The translations under genes and the position numbers were made by a program. A stretch of 64,000 nucleotides of DNA, from the NCBI GenBank assembly GCA_963726315.1, contig CAVSBZ010000005.1, positions 1,736,001-1,800,000 on the forward strand. Direction: 5' to 3'. The stretch is from FEB-25 sp963726315 (lineage in GTDB: Bacteria; Chloroflexota; Anaerolineae; Anaerolineales; UBA4823). Below the pieces are notes generated by a model that saw only the letters and a program-made list of their open reading frames with translations, did not search any database and was not told where the DNA came from. This document shows, piece after piece, positions 27,037-36,298 of this stretch. How positions within the stretch are numbered: position 1 is the stretch's first letter; each line of letters starts with the position of its first letter.

Positions 27037-28512
27037 ATGACCGAGCTCGTATTACAGAATTTTGTAAACGGTGTATGGATAAATCCTGATTGTGAGAATT
27101 TCCGAGAAGTAACAAATCCGGCTACAGATGAGTTGTTGGCGAAAGTTCCGGTCTCTAAGCTGTCTGAGCTGGATAGCGCAGTGCAAATTGCGCATCAAGC
27201 ATTTCAGACCTGGCGAAGAGTTCCTGTAACAACACGTATACAATACTTCTTCAAGTTAAAGACATTATTGGAAGAGAATTTTGAGGATCTTGCGCGCAGT
27301 ATCACCCTTGAGCATGGTAAAACGTTGGACGAATCACGCGGCGAGATGCGTCGGGCGATTGAGAACGTAGAAGTAGCTTGCGGAACGCCATCACTTGGAA
27401 TGGGCGATATTGTGGAAGATATCGCCCCGGGGATTGACGAGTTAATGATCCGTCAACCTCTTGGTGTGGTGGGGTTAATATCTCCCTTCAATTTCCCTGC
27501 CATGATCGCTTTCTGGTATCTGCCTTATGCTGTAACGACTGGTAATACGGTCATTGTGAAACCGTCTAGCCGGGTACCCATTACCATGGTTAAATTGTTC
27601 CAATTAATGGAACAAGCAGGCTTTCCAGCAGGTGTCGTAAACCTGGTTCACGGTGGCTCTGACATCGTAAATGGCATCCTTGACCACCCACTGATCAAGG
27701 CGATCGGTTTTATCGGTTCCACTCCAGTGGCATTACACGTATTCAGCCGTGGAGCGGCGCATGGGAAACGAGTATCTGCAGGTGGTGGAGCAAAATGCCC
27801 CGTCCTAATACTTCCCGATGCTGACGTGGATACGACGACTAATATCATGATGGATAGTGCATTCGGTTGTAGTGGGCAGCGCTGTCTTGCGGCTACCATT
27901 GCGATAATGATTGGCGAAGCCGATAAAACCTTTATTCCCGCTTTTGCTGACGCAGCAGCAAGGCGGGTGACCGGTTTCGGACTGAACCCAGGTGTCCAAA
28001 TGGGTCCGGTCATTACACCACATGATAAACTGCGAATTGAGGGGTTGATCCAGCAAGGTGTCAACGAGGGTGCAGAAATGTTGGTAGATGGTCGGAGTGC
28101 GGTAATTCCGGGGTATGAGAAGGGATATTTTATTCGACCCACCATCATGACTGACATTCCGATAAAGGGAATTATTCATTCAACAGAGATATTTGGCCCG
28201 GTATTGGGAATCATGCACTGCAACACTGTCGAGGAAGCGATAAAAATCGTCAATGATAGCGCATTTGGAAATGCCGGCTCGATTTTTACCCGCGACGGGG
28301 CAGCTGCGCGGAAATTTAGATATGAAGCAGATGCCGGGAATATAGGCATCAATATTGGAATCGCGGCTCCGATGGCATTCTTTCCTTTCAGCGGTTGGAA
28401 AGAGAGCTTCTATGGCGACCTGCATGGGCAGGGAAAACATGCTATAGAATTCTTTACCCAGACCAAGGTAGTAATTGAACGTTGGCCAAAGGAATGGTCC
28501 AGGAAGTTCTAA
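27037..28512 (+). CDS. mmsA: CoA-acylating methylmalonate/malonate-semialdehyde dehydrogenase
   Basis: 491 residues from ATG at 27037, which lies about seven bases from AAAGGAG; an ATG at 27031 is too close to it. The MMSDH signatures are FVNGVWI, the nucleotide-binding IGFIGSTPVA and the active-site segment GCSGQRCLAATIAI with the catalytic Cys (about 285). It turns malonate or methylmalonate semialdehyde into acetyl- or propionyl-CoA with NAD+ and CoA. Following directly on aminotransferase B, it suggests degradation of beta-alanine or beta-aminoisobutyrate to acyl-CoA. Confidence 0.92.
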   Translation: MTELVLQNFVNGVWINPDCENFREVTNPATDELLAKVPVSKLSELDSAVQIAHQAFQTWRRVPVTTRIQYFFKLKTLLEENFEDLARSITLEHGKTLDESRGEMRRAIENVEVACGTPSLGMGDIVEDIAPGIDELMIRQPLGVVGLISPFNFPAMIAFWYLPYAVTTGNTVIVKPSSRVPITMVKLFQLMEQAGFPAGVVNLVHGGSDIVNGILDHPLIKAIGFIGSTPVALHVFSRGAAHGKRVSAGGGAKCPVLILPDADVDTTTNIMMDSAFGCSGQRCLAATIAIMIGEADKTFIPAFADAAARRVTGFGLNPGVQMGPVITPHDKLRIEGLIQQGVNEGAEMLVDGRSAVIPGYEKGYFIRPTIMTDIPIKGIIHSTEIFGPVLGIMHCNTVEEAIKIVNDSAFGNAGSIFTRDGAAARKFRYEADAGNIGINIGIAAPMAFFPFSGWKESFYGDLHGQGKHAIEFFTQTKVVIERWPKEWSRKF

Positions 28513-28613
28513 CGAAAGGAGGAGTTATAAGAGTTTAGTTCGGTGTTTGATTGGCTCCAGATTAAGAAGTTGAATAACCTGAATTTAATTAAATAACTGC
28601 AGGAGGATGTAAG

Positions 28614-30233
28614 ATGCCAGAACAAATGGCTTTTGCTCGAAAAGCAAGCGGTCTAGTGCGTGGACTTTCTTTTTGGGATGCTTTTGGTGTAGGTTTTATG
28701 AACCAGGGGCTTACACCGAGCATGTGGGTAATGATTAGTTTCGGTTTGGGGGTTTATCTTGGTGGAAATTTGATCATCGCAACGCTCATTTCTGCAGTCC
28801 TGTGTGGCATTGGCTTTTCTCTCGTTTGGGGGATCCTCGGCGGATCGATGCCTCGGTCTGGTGGCGAGTATATATACAATTCGCGAATTATTCACCCTGT
28901 GATTGGCATCGCAGAATCCTTTGGGAATGCGTTTGTGTGGATCATGTGGATTTTCGTTTTAGCGCCATGGACGATCGATCCAGGTCTAACAATGATGTTT
29001 CAATTCCTGGGATTTGAAAGCGCTGCTGAAGTCATCCAAACACCAACAGCTGTCTTTTTAATTTCCAGCATTGTAAGCATAATTGCTTTGTTATTCGTGG
29101 TATTTGGCATGAGGGTATTTGCGACTGTTCAAAAAATAATCATGATTTTTGGTATTTTAGGTTGTACGATCATCCTGCTGGTGTTCACATTTACATCACA
29201 TGAGGCATTCGTGCAAGCCTGGAATAACCTTGCAGTCCAATACAGTTCATTGGATTATCAATCGTTTCTGACCAGCGCCAGGGCATCCATCGAGGAAGCA
29301 GGTAAGGTATTGCCATCTACCTGGAACTGGTTTGATACTTTTGGTGTGATGGTTGCTGGGTCATGGTTATTTGCTTATGCATACTGCATCACGTTCATCG
29401 CAGGAGAAGTAAAACGTCCGGATAAAACGATCATCCTGGCAAACTTATTTGCAGTGCTGGTGCCAGCTTTCTTTATGACCTGGCTGGGAATTGTCTTGTA
29501 TCGGACCGTCGGATTTGAATTCCTCTCAGCGACAGCTTTTGTGGATAATAATGCAATTGAGCTGGCTGGGTATACCTTCCCATGGTCACCGCATTTTGTC
29601 GGTTTGGCGGCAGTAATCGTACCGACGAATACCATAATTCTATTCATGATGTCACTATCGTTCATTCTTTTTAACCTGTGGTGGGTTGCCCTTTCATACC
29701 TGGCTTTTCCACGCATTTTGTTTGCCTGGGGTATGGACCGGATGGGTCCCAAGTGGTTTGCGGATATCGATTACCGCTGGGCATCTCCTGTGAAGAATCA
29801 CATTCTCTGCTTTTTCCTAGGCGAGATTGGTATCTTATTATTTGCATTCTTTGGAGATCCGATGGAATCGTTATCCGTAACGGGAATGGAAATTGTTTCT
29901 GTGTTTGGGATCACGGCAATTGCGGCGGCGATATTCCCGTTCTCAAAACGTGCACGTCAAATTTGGGAATCCTCACCCTATCGGGGATGGAAAATCCTCA
30001 ATATTCCTGTAGTTACCATTGGTGCCGTAGTAAACCTCATCTACTTAGGCATACTTTTCTACTTCTTCTTCTTCATGTCGGAGATGGGAGAACAAGAACT
30101 TGTGAGGGGATCATTAATCTTGTACTCCATAATCTGGGGTGCCGGTATCCTTTGGTATTTCTTCTGGAAGAATCGCAACAAGCAGGCAGGAGTCGACGTC
30201 AGTATGACCTATGGGGAACTACCTCCTGATTAA
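28614..30233 (+). CDS. APC-superfamily amino acid permease
   Basis: 539 residues with about twelve to fourteen membrane helices. The first carries the APC substrate-site glycines (WDAFGVGFMNQGLTPSMWVM), and the SGGEYIY motif follows helix 2. AGSWLFAYAYCITFIAGEVKRPDKTI is helix 6 with the family's EVKxPxK cytoplasmic edge. It imports amino acids or amines by proton symport or exchange. A strong AGGAGG ribosome site is present. The position after mmsA suggests it brings in the substrate of the two upstream aminotransferases. A strong hairpin closes this block. Confidence 0.9.
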   Translation: MPEQMAFARKASGLVRGLSFWDAFGVGFMNQGLTPSMWVMISFGLGVYLGGNLIIATLISAVLCGIGFSLVWGILGGSMPRSGGEYIYNSRIIHPVIGIAESFGNAFVWIMWIFVLAPWTIDPGLTMMFQFLGFESAAEVIQTPTAVFLISSIVSIIALLFVVFGMRVFATVQKIIMIFGILGCTIILLVFTFTSHEAFVQAWNNLAVQYSSLDYQSFLTSARASIEEAGKVLPSTWNWFDTFGVMVAGSWLFAYAYCITFIAGEVKRPDKTIILANLFAVLVPAFFMTWLGIVLYRTVGFEFLSATAFVDNNAIELAGYTFPWSPHFVGLAAVIVPTNTIILFMMSLSFILFNLWWVALSYLAFPRILFAWGMDRMGPKWFADIDYRWASPVKNHILCFFLGEIGILLFAFFGDPMESLSVTGMEIVSVFGITAIAAAIFPFSKRARQIWESSPYRGWKILNIPVVTIGAVVNLIYLGILFYFFFFMSEMGEQELVRGSLILYSIIWGAGILWYFFWKNRNKQAGVDVSMTYGELPPD

Positions 30234-30245
30234 TACCTAACTCGC

Positions 30246-30277
30246 TGAAGGACGAAGGGATAACCCTTCGTCCTTCA
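30246..30277 (+). terminator. Very stable intercistronic hairpin
   Basis: A 14-bp perfect stem, TGAAGGACGAAGGG (30246-30259) with its complement at 30264-30277, around an ATAA loop. No U-tract follows (acacttaatgg), so it may stabilise mRNA ends or attenuate rather than fully terminate. Confidence 0.6.
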
Positions 30278-30302
30278 ACACTTAATGGTTAAGGAGTGAT
30301 CG

Positions 30303-31244
30303 ATGGGAAATGCTATAAAAATATTTTTTGTTACCGATATACATGGCTCGAATTTGTGCTATCGTAAATATTTAAACGCTCTCAAAGTCTATAACGTGGA
30401 CGTTGGTATCTTATTAGGTGACTTAACTGGGAAAGTTTTAGTTCCCCTGGTGGAAAAAGCCGGTGGAGGCTGGGAAACTACATTGATGGGAACCCATGTC
30501 GATCTCAATACCCAGGATGAGGTCGATAAAATAAAGAAAACGATCGAAATGATGGGTTATTACTGGGTGCACCAGACACCCGAAGAATTTAAAGAATTTA
30601 AAACAGATCCCATAAAAGTCGACTTATTATTCAAGGAATTGATGATGAGCCGATTATGCGAGTGGATTGACCTTGCTGATGAACGTTTAGCTGGAACCAG
30701 TTATAAGGTCTATATGGCCCCAGGCAATGATGACCACTTTGAAGTCGATCAGATAATTTCAAATTCAACAGCAATCGTCAATTGCAATAATAGAAATGTG
30801 ATGGTTGGCGACCACGAGATGATTACCTTCTCCTGGGCAAACCCGACCCCATGGAATACGCCCCGTGAAAAAACTGATGAAGAATTGGAACCCATGCTAG
30901 AGGAACTTGTAGCCTTGGTGAAAGATAAATCCAACGCCATTTTTAACTTTCATGCTCCACCCTATGGTTTTGCTCTAGATTTAGCACCTGAATTAAACAA
31001 GGATTTGGTTCAGGCAGCTGACCGAAAAATCCATGTTGGTAGCCACGCGGTGACAAAAATGATTGAAAAATACCAACCCCTGATCGGTCTTCACGGTCAC
31101 ATTCATGAATCGCGAGGCGCACAGAAGATAAAACGCACGCTCATTGTCAATCCCGGTAGTGAATATTCTGAAGGAATTTTAAAGGGAGCAATGATTGTAT
31201 TGGAAAAAGGTAAAGTCAAGGATTACGTATTCACATCTGGATAG
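30303..31244 (+). CDS. Calcineurin-like metallophosphoesterase
   Basis: 313 residues. All metal-binding motifs are present in order: TDIHG (residues 11-15), LLGDLTG, GNDDH (GNxH class), FNFHAPP and GLHGHIHES. It should hydrolyse phosphomono- or diesters with two metal ions. The about 70-residue insert between the second and third motifs is helical and unusual. AAGGAGT precedes the ATG. The nucleotidyltransferase-like gene follows after only 11 bp, implying joint function. The substrate is unknown. Confidence 0.88.
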   Translation: MGNAIKIFFVTDIHGSNLCYRKYLNALKVYNVDVGILLGDLTGKVLVPLVEKAGGGWETTLMGTHVDLNTQDEVDKIKKTIEMMGYYWVHQTPEEFKEFKTDPIKVDLLFKELMMSRLCEWIDLADERLAGTSYKVYMAPGNDDHFEVDQIISNSTAIVNCNNRNVMVGDHEMITFSWANPTPWNTPREKTDEELEPMLEELVALVKDKSNAIFNFHAPPYGFALDLAPELNKDLVQAADRKIHVGSHAVTKMIEKYQPLIGLHGHIHESRGAQKIKRTLIVNPGSEYSEGILKGAMIVLEKGKVKDYVFTSG

Positions 31245-31255
31245 GAGAATAGACC

Positions 31256-32071
31256 ATGTTACCGGTAAAAAGATTTCGTCTGCCGAAAGATATCCCGTTA
31301 GAGGAATATCCAAATCCTGAAGAATACCTGAATGAGGCGCGCAGATTGACCGATGAAGCTCAGAAGCAGGGGTTGATTCTGCGGGTCATGGGGCCGATTG
31401 CACTGCATTTTTACTTTCCAGAACACGTTGAGCTTTACCGAAGCATGGAGCGCCTGGGAGATAGGGTGTTTACCGATATAGATTATGCCTCCTATGGCAA
31501 GCAGCGGGGTAAAATCGTCCCATTTTTTGAAAAGATGGGATATGAATTGGAAAAGCGAGCTGCAATGATGATGGGTGGTACCCGTCATATCTATTTTGGT
31601 GGGCGAATTCCAATGATCGATGTATTTTTTGATAAGTTGGACTATAACCACCCGATTAATTACCAGGGAAGACTTGAGTTCCACTCATATTGTGTTTCTC
31701 TCACGGATTTATTGTTACAAAAATTGCAAATAGTAAATATCAACGATAAGGATCTGAAAGATGCAATGCTGTTGCTCTTAGCCGGGCAGATTGGTGATGG
31801 TGAGGCCAATAAAGTTAACCTCAAATACATTGCGAAATTAATGGCCGACGATTGGGGATTTTATTACACTTCGATTATGAACCTAAATAAAATCCAGGCG
31901 GCTGTTTTAGGCGTCCCGGTGCTGACTGATGAAAACAGAATAATTATTAGTGAAAAAGCAGAAGCAATCATAAAAATAATAGAAAACGAGCCAAAATCAG
32001 GAAAATGGAAGGGCCGGGCAAAAACTGGCACTAGTAAGATCTGGTACAAAGAAGTATCAGATTGGGAATAA
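31256..32071 (+). CDS. Putative nucleotidyltransferase-fold protein
   Basis: 271 residues, no signal peptide or membrane helix. A minimal-nucleotidyltransferase layout can be read: a Gly-containing helix start (RVMGPIALHFYF), a FTDIDYASY segment whose D-x-D would bind metal, a later acidic strand (PMIDVFFDKLD) as third carboxylate, and the helical LTDLLLQKLQIVNINDKDLKDAMLLL seen in AbiEii-like NTases. This is a fold-level guess without a close family. It is tightly linked to the metallophosphoesterase upstream and 23 bp from patA. It could modify protein or RNA with a nucleotide; no proof here. Confidence 0.6.
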   Translation: MLPVKRFRLPKDIPLEEYPNPEEYLNEARRLTDEAQKQGLILRVMGPIALHFYFPEHVELYRSMERLGDRVFTDIDYASYGKQRGKIVPFFEKMGYELEKRAAMMMGGTRHIYFGGRIPMIDVFFDKLDYNHPINYQGRLEFHSYCVSLTDLLLQKLQIVNINDKDLKDAMLLLLAGQIGDGEANKVNLKYIAKLMADDWGFYYTSIMNLNKIQAAVLGVPVLTDENRIIISEKAEAIIKIIENEPKSGKWKGRAKTGTSKIWYKEVSDWE

Positions 32072-32094
32072 TAATTCAATTAAAGGACTTAACT

Positions 32095-33453
32095 ATGAGT
32101 AAATCTCAAGATGAGGCGATTGCATACGCGCAACGATGGATTGATATCATCCATAAAACGGAAATAACTCCTGATGAAGCAAAATTAATTATTGACGAAT
32201 CAAAATATAATTTTGCTGAACACTTTAATCGCGGCTGGCTTGATTACCGTAAATCTATTACTGAGGCGGGCGATTGGGCTTCAGTGGAATGGACCGGATC
32301 CGGAGCGATATTTAAAGATGTCTTGGGTCGACAGTATATTGACTGCCTGGGTGGATACGGGATGATGGACTTGGGATGGGGTCATCCCGAAGTTATAGAT
32401 AATGTGAAAGCTCAGCTGGGTCGTTCTCCTATGCCTAGCCAGGAGCTAATCGACCCGCTGCGAGGGGTATTGGCACGCCTCCTGGCAATGATCACACCCG
32501 GTGATATCAAGTATAGTTTCTTCGCTGCCAGCGGAACTGAAGCTATCGAAGGATCCATCAAGCTGGCAAAAATGTACACCCATAAAAATGGGTTTATAGC
32601 TGCACTTCAAGCTTTTCATGGAAAAACCATGGGCTCGCTCAGCATGATGGGTAAATCCGATTATCGCACTCCCGTGGGAACACTTTATGGCGGTCCGGTC
32701 TACCATGTTCCTTTTGGCGATGCTGATGCGGTTGAGCAGCAGTTGGAGATTGCAAAAAAAGTAGGCGTTGAAATTGCTGCAGTTTTGATGGAACCCATCC
32801 AGGGTGAAGCTGGAGCGATTGTTCCGCCGGATGACTTTTGGCCTCGAATAAGGGAATTAACGAAGGCTTATGGTGTCCTATTAATTGCCGATGAAGTGCA
32901 AACGGGGTTTGGCCGTACTGGAAAACTATGGGGAGTGGAACATTGGGGAGTTGAGCCAGACATTATTGCCTTAGCCAAGTCACTCGGAGGCGGGGTGATG
33001 CCGGTAAGTGCATTTTGCTCGACCGAAGAAATATGGCAGTGCATGATGTTTCCAAACCCTTTTATCCACACTACAACCACTGGCGGTGGCGCATTAGCCT
33101 GCAGTGCGGCGATAGCCGCCATAAAGGTCACATTGCGCGATAAGCTATGGGAACAAGCTGCTGCAAAAGGTGACTATATCATTCCGAAACTCCAGGAGCT
33201 GGCAATCCGATATCCGCAGATCTACCATAGCATCACGGGGAAAGGTTTGTTGATCGGTCAACATTTCCATAATCCTGACGTCGGATATCAAGTTGCAGCA
33301 GGTCTATTTAAGCGGGGGGTTTTAGTGGCAGGAACTCTTACCAGTGCCCAGACCATCCGGATAGAACCACCACTGGTAATCACATATGAAGAATTGGATG
33401 CTGTCTTAGACCGACTTGAGGATGTGCTTATAGAAATCAATAAAAAATTATGA
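32095..33453 (+). CDS. patA: Putrescine aminotransferase
   Basis: 452 residues from ATG at 32095 (AAAGGA upstream). It follows E. coli PatA closely along its length: FNRGWLDYRKSITEAGDW, FIDCLGG-like RQYIDCLGGYGMMD, YSFFAASGTEAIEGSIKLAK, LIADEVQTGFGRTGK, the PLP Lys in LAKSLGGGVMPVSA, and the C-terminal RGVLVAGTLTSAQTIRIEPPL. The enzyme converts putrescine or cadaverine to the amino-aldehyde using an oxoacid acceptor. The stop overlaps the start of potA (ATGA), fixing its link to polyamine uptake. Confidence 0.92.
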   Translation: MSKSQDEAIAYAQRWIDIIHKTEITPDEAKLIIDESKYNFAEHFNRGWLDYRKSITEAGDWASVEWTGSGAIFKDVLGRQYIDCLGGYGMMDLGWGHPEVIDNVKAQLGRSPMPSQELIDPLRGVLARLLAMITPGDIKYSFFAASGTEAIEGSIKLAKMYTHKNGFIAALQAFHGKTMGSLSMMGKSDYRTPVGTLYGGPVYHVPFGDADAVEQQLEIAKKVGVEIAAVLMEPIQGEAGAIVPPDDFWPRIRELTKAYGVLLIADEVQTGFGRTGKLWGVEHWGVEPDIIALAKSLGGGVMPVSAFCSTEEIWQCMMFPNPFIHTTTTGGGALACSAAIAAIKVTLRDKLWEQAAAKGDYIIPKLQELAIRYPQIYHSITGKGLLIGQHFHNPDVGYQVAAGLFKRGVLVAGTLTSAQTIRIEPPLVITYEELDAVLDRLEDVLIEINKKL

Positions 33454-34589
33454 AAAGCGATTTCGCTGTTGAATTTCAAGACGTTGTAAAAATTTTTCCC
33501 ACACCCGAGGGAGGACAGGTAAATGCTGTCGATCATGTATCCATTCAGATCGGGCATGGTGAGTTTTTCTCGTTTTTAGGACCATCTGGATGCGGAAAGA
33601 CAACCTCATTGAGGATGATGGCAGGTTTTGAATGGCCCACCAGCGGTGATGTGCTTATCGACGGACAAAAGATGGGGCGGAAACCACCGTACCAGAGACC
33701 TGTGAACACAGTATTCCAAAACTATGCCTTATTTCAACACATGACCGTCTTTGAGAATGTCGCATTTGGGCTTGAAATGGAGAAAGTCTCAAAGGACGAG
33801 ATATCTCGACGAGTGAATGAAGCTCTAGAAATGGTCAAACTTCCGACGATGGGTAAACGTAAACCGAAGCAATTATCCGGTGGGCAGCAGCAGCGCATTG
33901 CGCTGGCGCGCGCTCTGGTTAAGCGTCCGGAGGTACTTTTACTCGATGAACCTCTTGGTGCCTTGGATCTAAAATTACGAAAAGAAATGCAGCTGGAGCT
34001 AAAAGCATTACAGGAACAAGTAGGGATTACTTTTATTTATGTTACTCACGATCAAGAAGAAGCGTTGACCATGTCCAACCGGATCGCCGTGATGAGCCGT
34101 GGAAAAGCTTTGCAAATAGGCACATCGGTCGGGATTTACGAACGGCCAAACTGTAAATTTGTTGCGGATTTTATCGGAGAGACGAATTTCCTGTCTGGAA
34201 CAGTTAAAGAGATTGATAATCAACGTGTTGTAGTAACCTTAAATGCACCAGAACAGGAGGTTAATGGGATAGGTATAGGCAACCTGAGTGTCGGTCAGTC
34301 CGTTGCCGTCGCAATACGACCTGAGAAAGTCCACCTTGTCGATGACGACGGATCACAGGTAAGTCTGAAATTACTCGAGAATAAACTCAAAGGCCGTGTG
34401 ACAACTACCGCTTATATTGGTTCCGATACTCGTGTAGTATTGGAATTAGCTACAGGTGTGCGCATGAAAGTGTGGGAGAAAAATGCGATTTCCACCCTGG
34501 ATCCTGAAGCATATTACTCAGCTGGAGATCCAGTCTGGGTTTTAATACCTTATGAAAATACGCTTGTTCTGCCCGAGGATATCTCATGA
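33450..34589 (+). CDS. potA: Spermidine/putrescine ABC transporter ATPase
   Basis: 379 residues. Walker A GPSGCGKTT, signature LSGGQQQR, Walker B LLLDEPLGALD, H-loop VTHDQEEA, and a C-terminal TOBE domain (about 280-370). Length and motifs match PotA. It overlaps patA upstream and potB downstream by four bases each (ATGA), so the patA-potABC set is translationally coupled. It energises polyamine import at the membrane. Confidence 0.94.
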   Translation: MKSDFAVEFQDVVKIFPTPEGGQVNAVDHVSIQIGHGEFFSFLGPSGCGKTTSLRMMAGFEWPTSGDVLIDGQKMGRKPPYQRPVNTVFQNYALFQHMTVFENVAFGLEMEKVSKDEISRRVNEALEMVKLPTMGKRKPKQLSGGQQQRIALARALVKRPEVLLLDEPLGALDLKLRKEMQLELKALQEQVGITFIYVTHDQEEALTMSNRIAVMSRGKALQIGTSVGIYERPNCKFVADFIGETNFLSGTVKEIDNQRVVVTLNAPEQEVNGIGIGNLSVGQSVAVAIRPEKVHLVDDDGSQVSLKLLENKLKGRVTTTAYIGSDTRVVLELATGVRMKVWEKNAISTLDPEAYYSAGDPVWVLIPYENTLVLPEDIS

Positions 34590-35497
34590 TCTCTGAGCAG
34601 ATCAGTGAAAAGCCTAGGAGAAAATTTTCATTTATCCGCACGATAAGGGAAAATCCCAGAGCTCAAGGATTTTTCCTCATTTCGCCCACAAATATATATC
34701 TCTTCATTCTCATCGTCTTACCACTTATTCTCGTGACTGGATTAAGCTTCTTATCGCGCGGTAATTATGGTCAGATTGAATTTAAGCTGAACTTTTCGAA
34801 TTATGCCAGGCTATTTGACCCCCTTTACGCAAAAGTTTTGGCATTTTCATTATTAGTTGGGTTTGGAACCACTGTGATTTGCTTGTTCGTTGGTTATCCA
34901 TTGGCGTACTTCATAGCACGTGCTCCATCGAGGCAAAGGTCGCTTTTACTATTTTTAATTCTGCTTCCATTTTGGACTAATTTTATTATCCGAATTTACG
35001 CGTGGATGACTATCTTGAGATCCGGCGGATTACTGGATGCATTATTGCAATGGCTCCATCTCACTCAGGCGCCTTTGAATATCTTATACACGCCTACCGC
35101 AGTCATGATTGGAATGGTATATGAGTTCCTACCATTTATGGTGTTGCCTTTATATACCTCTCTGGAGAAAATTGAAAATTCTTTGTTGGAAGCTGCTGCC
35201 GATCTTGGTGCACCGCCTTGGAAGGCATTCTTACGTGTTACGCTTCCGTTGAGTGTGCCAGGGATGATCGCTGGAACCATCCTGACATTTATTCCTTCCA
35301 TGGGGATGTTCGTGGTACCCGATATATTAGGTGGCGCGAAAACCATTTTAATTGGCAACGTCATCAGAAACCAATTCCTGACTGCCCGTGATTGGCCTTT
35401 TGGAGCTGCTGCATCCATGGTTTTAATGCTGATGACTATGGTCATCACCTTGTATTACACTCGAAAAGCCGGATTCGGTGAGGAACTCTTAATATGA
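34586..35497 (+). CDS. potB: Spermidine/putrescine ABC transporter permease B
   Basis: 303 residues with six membrane helices and the inner-membrane EAA loop LLEAAADLGAPPWKAFLRVTLPLSVPG that contacts PotA. The opening helix after a short cytoplasmic tail (IYLFILIVLPLILVTGLSFL) matches PotB. Four-base overlaps link it to potA and potC. Confidence 0.93.
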   Translation: MISEQISEKPRRKFSFIRTIRENPRAQGFFLISPTNIYLFILIVLPLILVTGLSFLSRGNYGQIEFKLNFSNYARLFDPLYAKVLAFSLLVGFGTTVICLFVGYPLAYFIARAPSRQRSLLLFLILLPFWTNFIIRIYAWMTILRSGGLLDALLQWLHLTQAPLNILYTPTAVMIGMVYEFLPFMVLPLYTSLEKIENSLLEAAADLGAPPWKAFLRVTLPLSVPGMIAGTILTFIPSMGMFVVPDILGGAKTILIGNVIRNQFLTARDWPFGAAASMVLMLMTMVITLYYTRKAGFGEELLI

Positions 35498-36273
35498 GTG
35501 AAAAGAAACCTGCTCTCTGGCTGCGAGTTTATTCAATCCTGGTGTATGCTTTCATCTATGCACCCATCCTGATTTTGATTATATTTTCTTTTAACAGCCA
35601 AAAACTCAATATCCACTGGGAAGGTTTTACAACCCGTTGGTATAAAGTTTTGTTTAATGATGCTCAGATTCTCCTAGCAACTCGGAATACCCTGTTAATC
35701 GCGATAATCTCTACCCTGGTCGCGACGGTCATTGGTACTATGGCAGCCTTGGCAATGCATCGTTATAGGTTCCCACTTTACAACACCTCAGAGACGGTTA
35801 TGTATATTCCAATTGTCATCCCCGAGGTTGTCATGGGCATTTCCCTATTGGTGTTTTTCGTGATGATCAATTTTACATTGGGGTTGACTACGATCACATT
35901 ATCCCATATTGCTTTTAGCATTCCGTTTGTTGCTTTGGTGGTTAGAGCGCGTCTGCATGGTTACGATAGGGCTATCGATGAAGCGGCGATGGACCTTGGT
36001 GCTAATGAGCTTACTACTTTCTGGCGAATTACCCTACCAACGATTATGCCCGGTGTGTTGGCAGGTGCCATGCTGGCGTTAACCTTATCGCTCGACGATT
36101 ATGTCATCACTTATTTCACTGCTGGACCAGGCTCCACTACCTTACCACTACGCGTATTTTCTATGGTGAAAACGGCCGTGACACCTGAAATTAACGCTTT
36201 GTCCTCGATCTGGGTATTGATCATATTTATACTTTTAGTCATCGGGCAGATTGCCCAACGTAAGAAAGTCTAA
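35494..36273 (+). CDS. potC: Spermidine/putrescine ABC transporter permease C
   Basis: 259 residues, six membrane helices, with the EAA loop IDEAAMDLGANELTTFWRITLPTIMPG. It has the conserved PotC opening YAPILILIIFSFNSQK. It follows potB with a four-base overlap and precedes the binding protein by 25 bp. Confidence 0.93.
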   Translation: MSEKKPALWLRVYSILVYAFIYAPILILIIFSFNSQKLNIHWEGFTTRWYKVLFNDAQILLATRNTLLIAIISTLVATVIGTMAALAMHRYRFPLYNTSETVMYIPIVIPEVVMGISLLVFFVMINFTLGLTTITLSHIAFSIPFVALVVRARLHGYDRAIDEAAMDLGANELTTFWRITLPTIMPGVLAGAMLALTLSLDDYVITYFTAGPGSTTLPLRVFSMVKTAVTPEINALSSIWVLIIFILLVIGQIAQRKKV

Positions 36274-36298
36274 CCAAATACGAGAAAAGGAGATAATA

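Noticed and set aside
27648..28157. 169-codon antisense open frame over mmsA
   Set aside because: Shadow of a strong coding frame; no promoter or ribosome site.
29678..30229. 183-codon open frame inside the APC permease gene
   Set aside because: Same-strand shifted frame of a membrane protein gene; Cys/Trp-rich nonsense composition.
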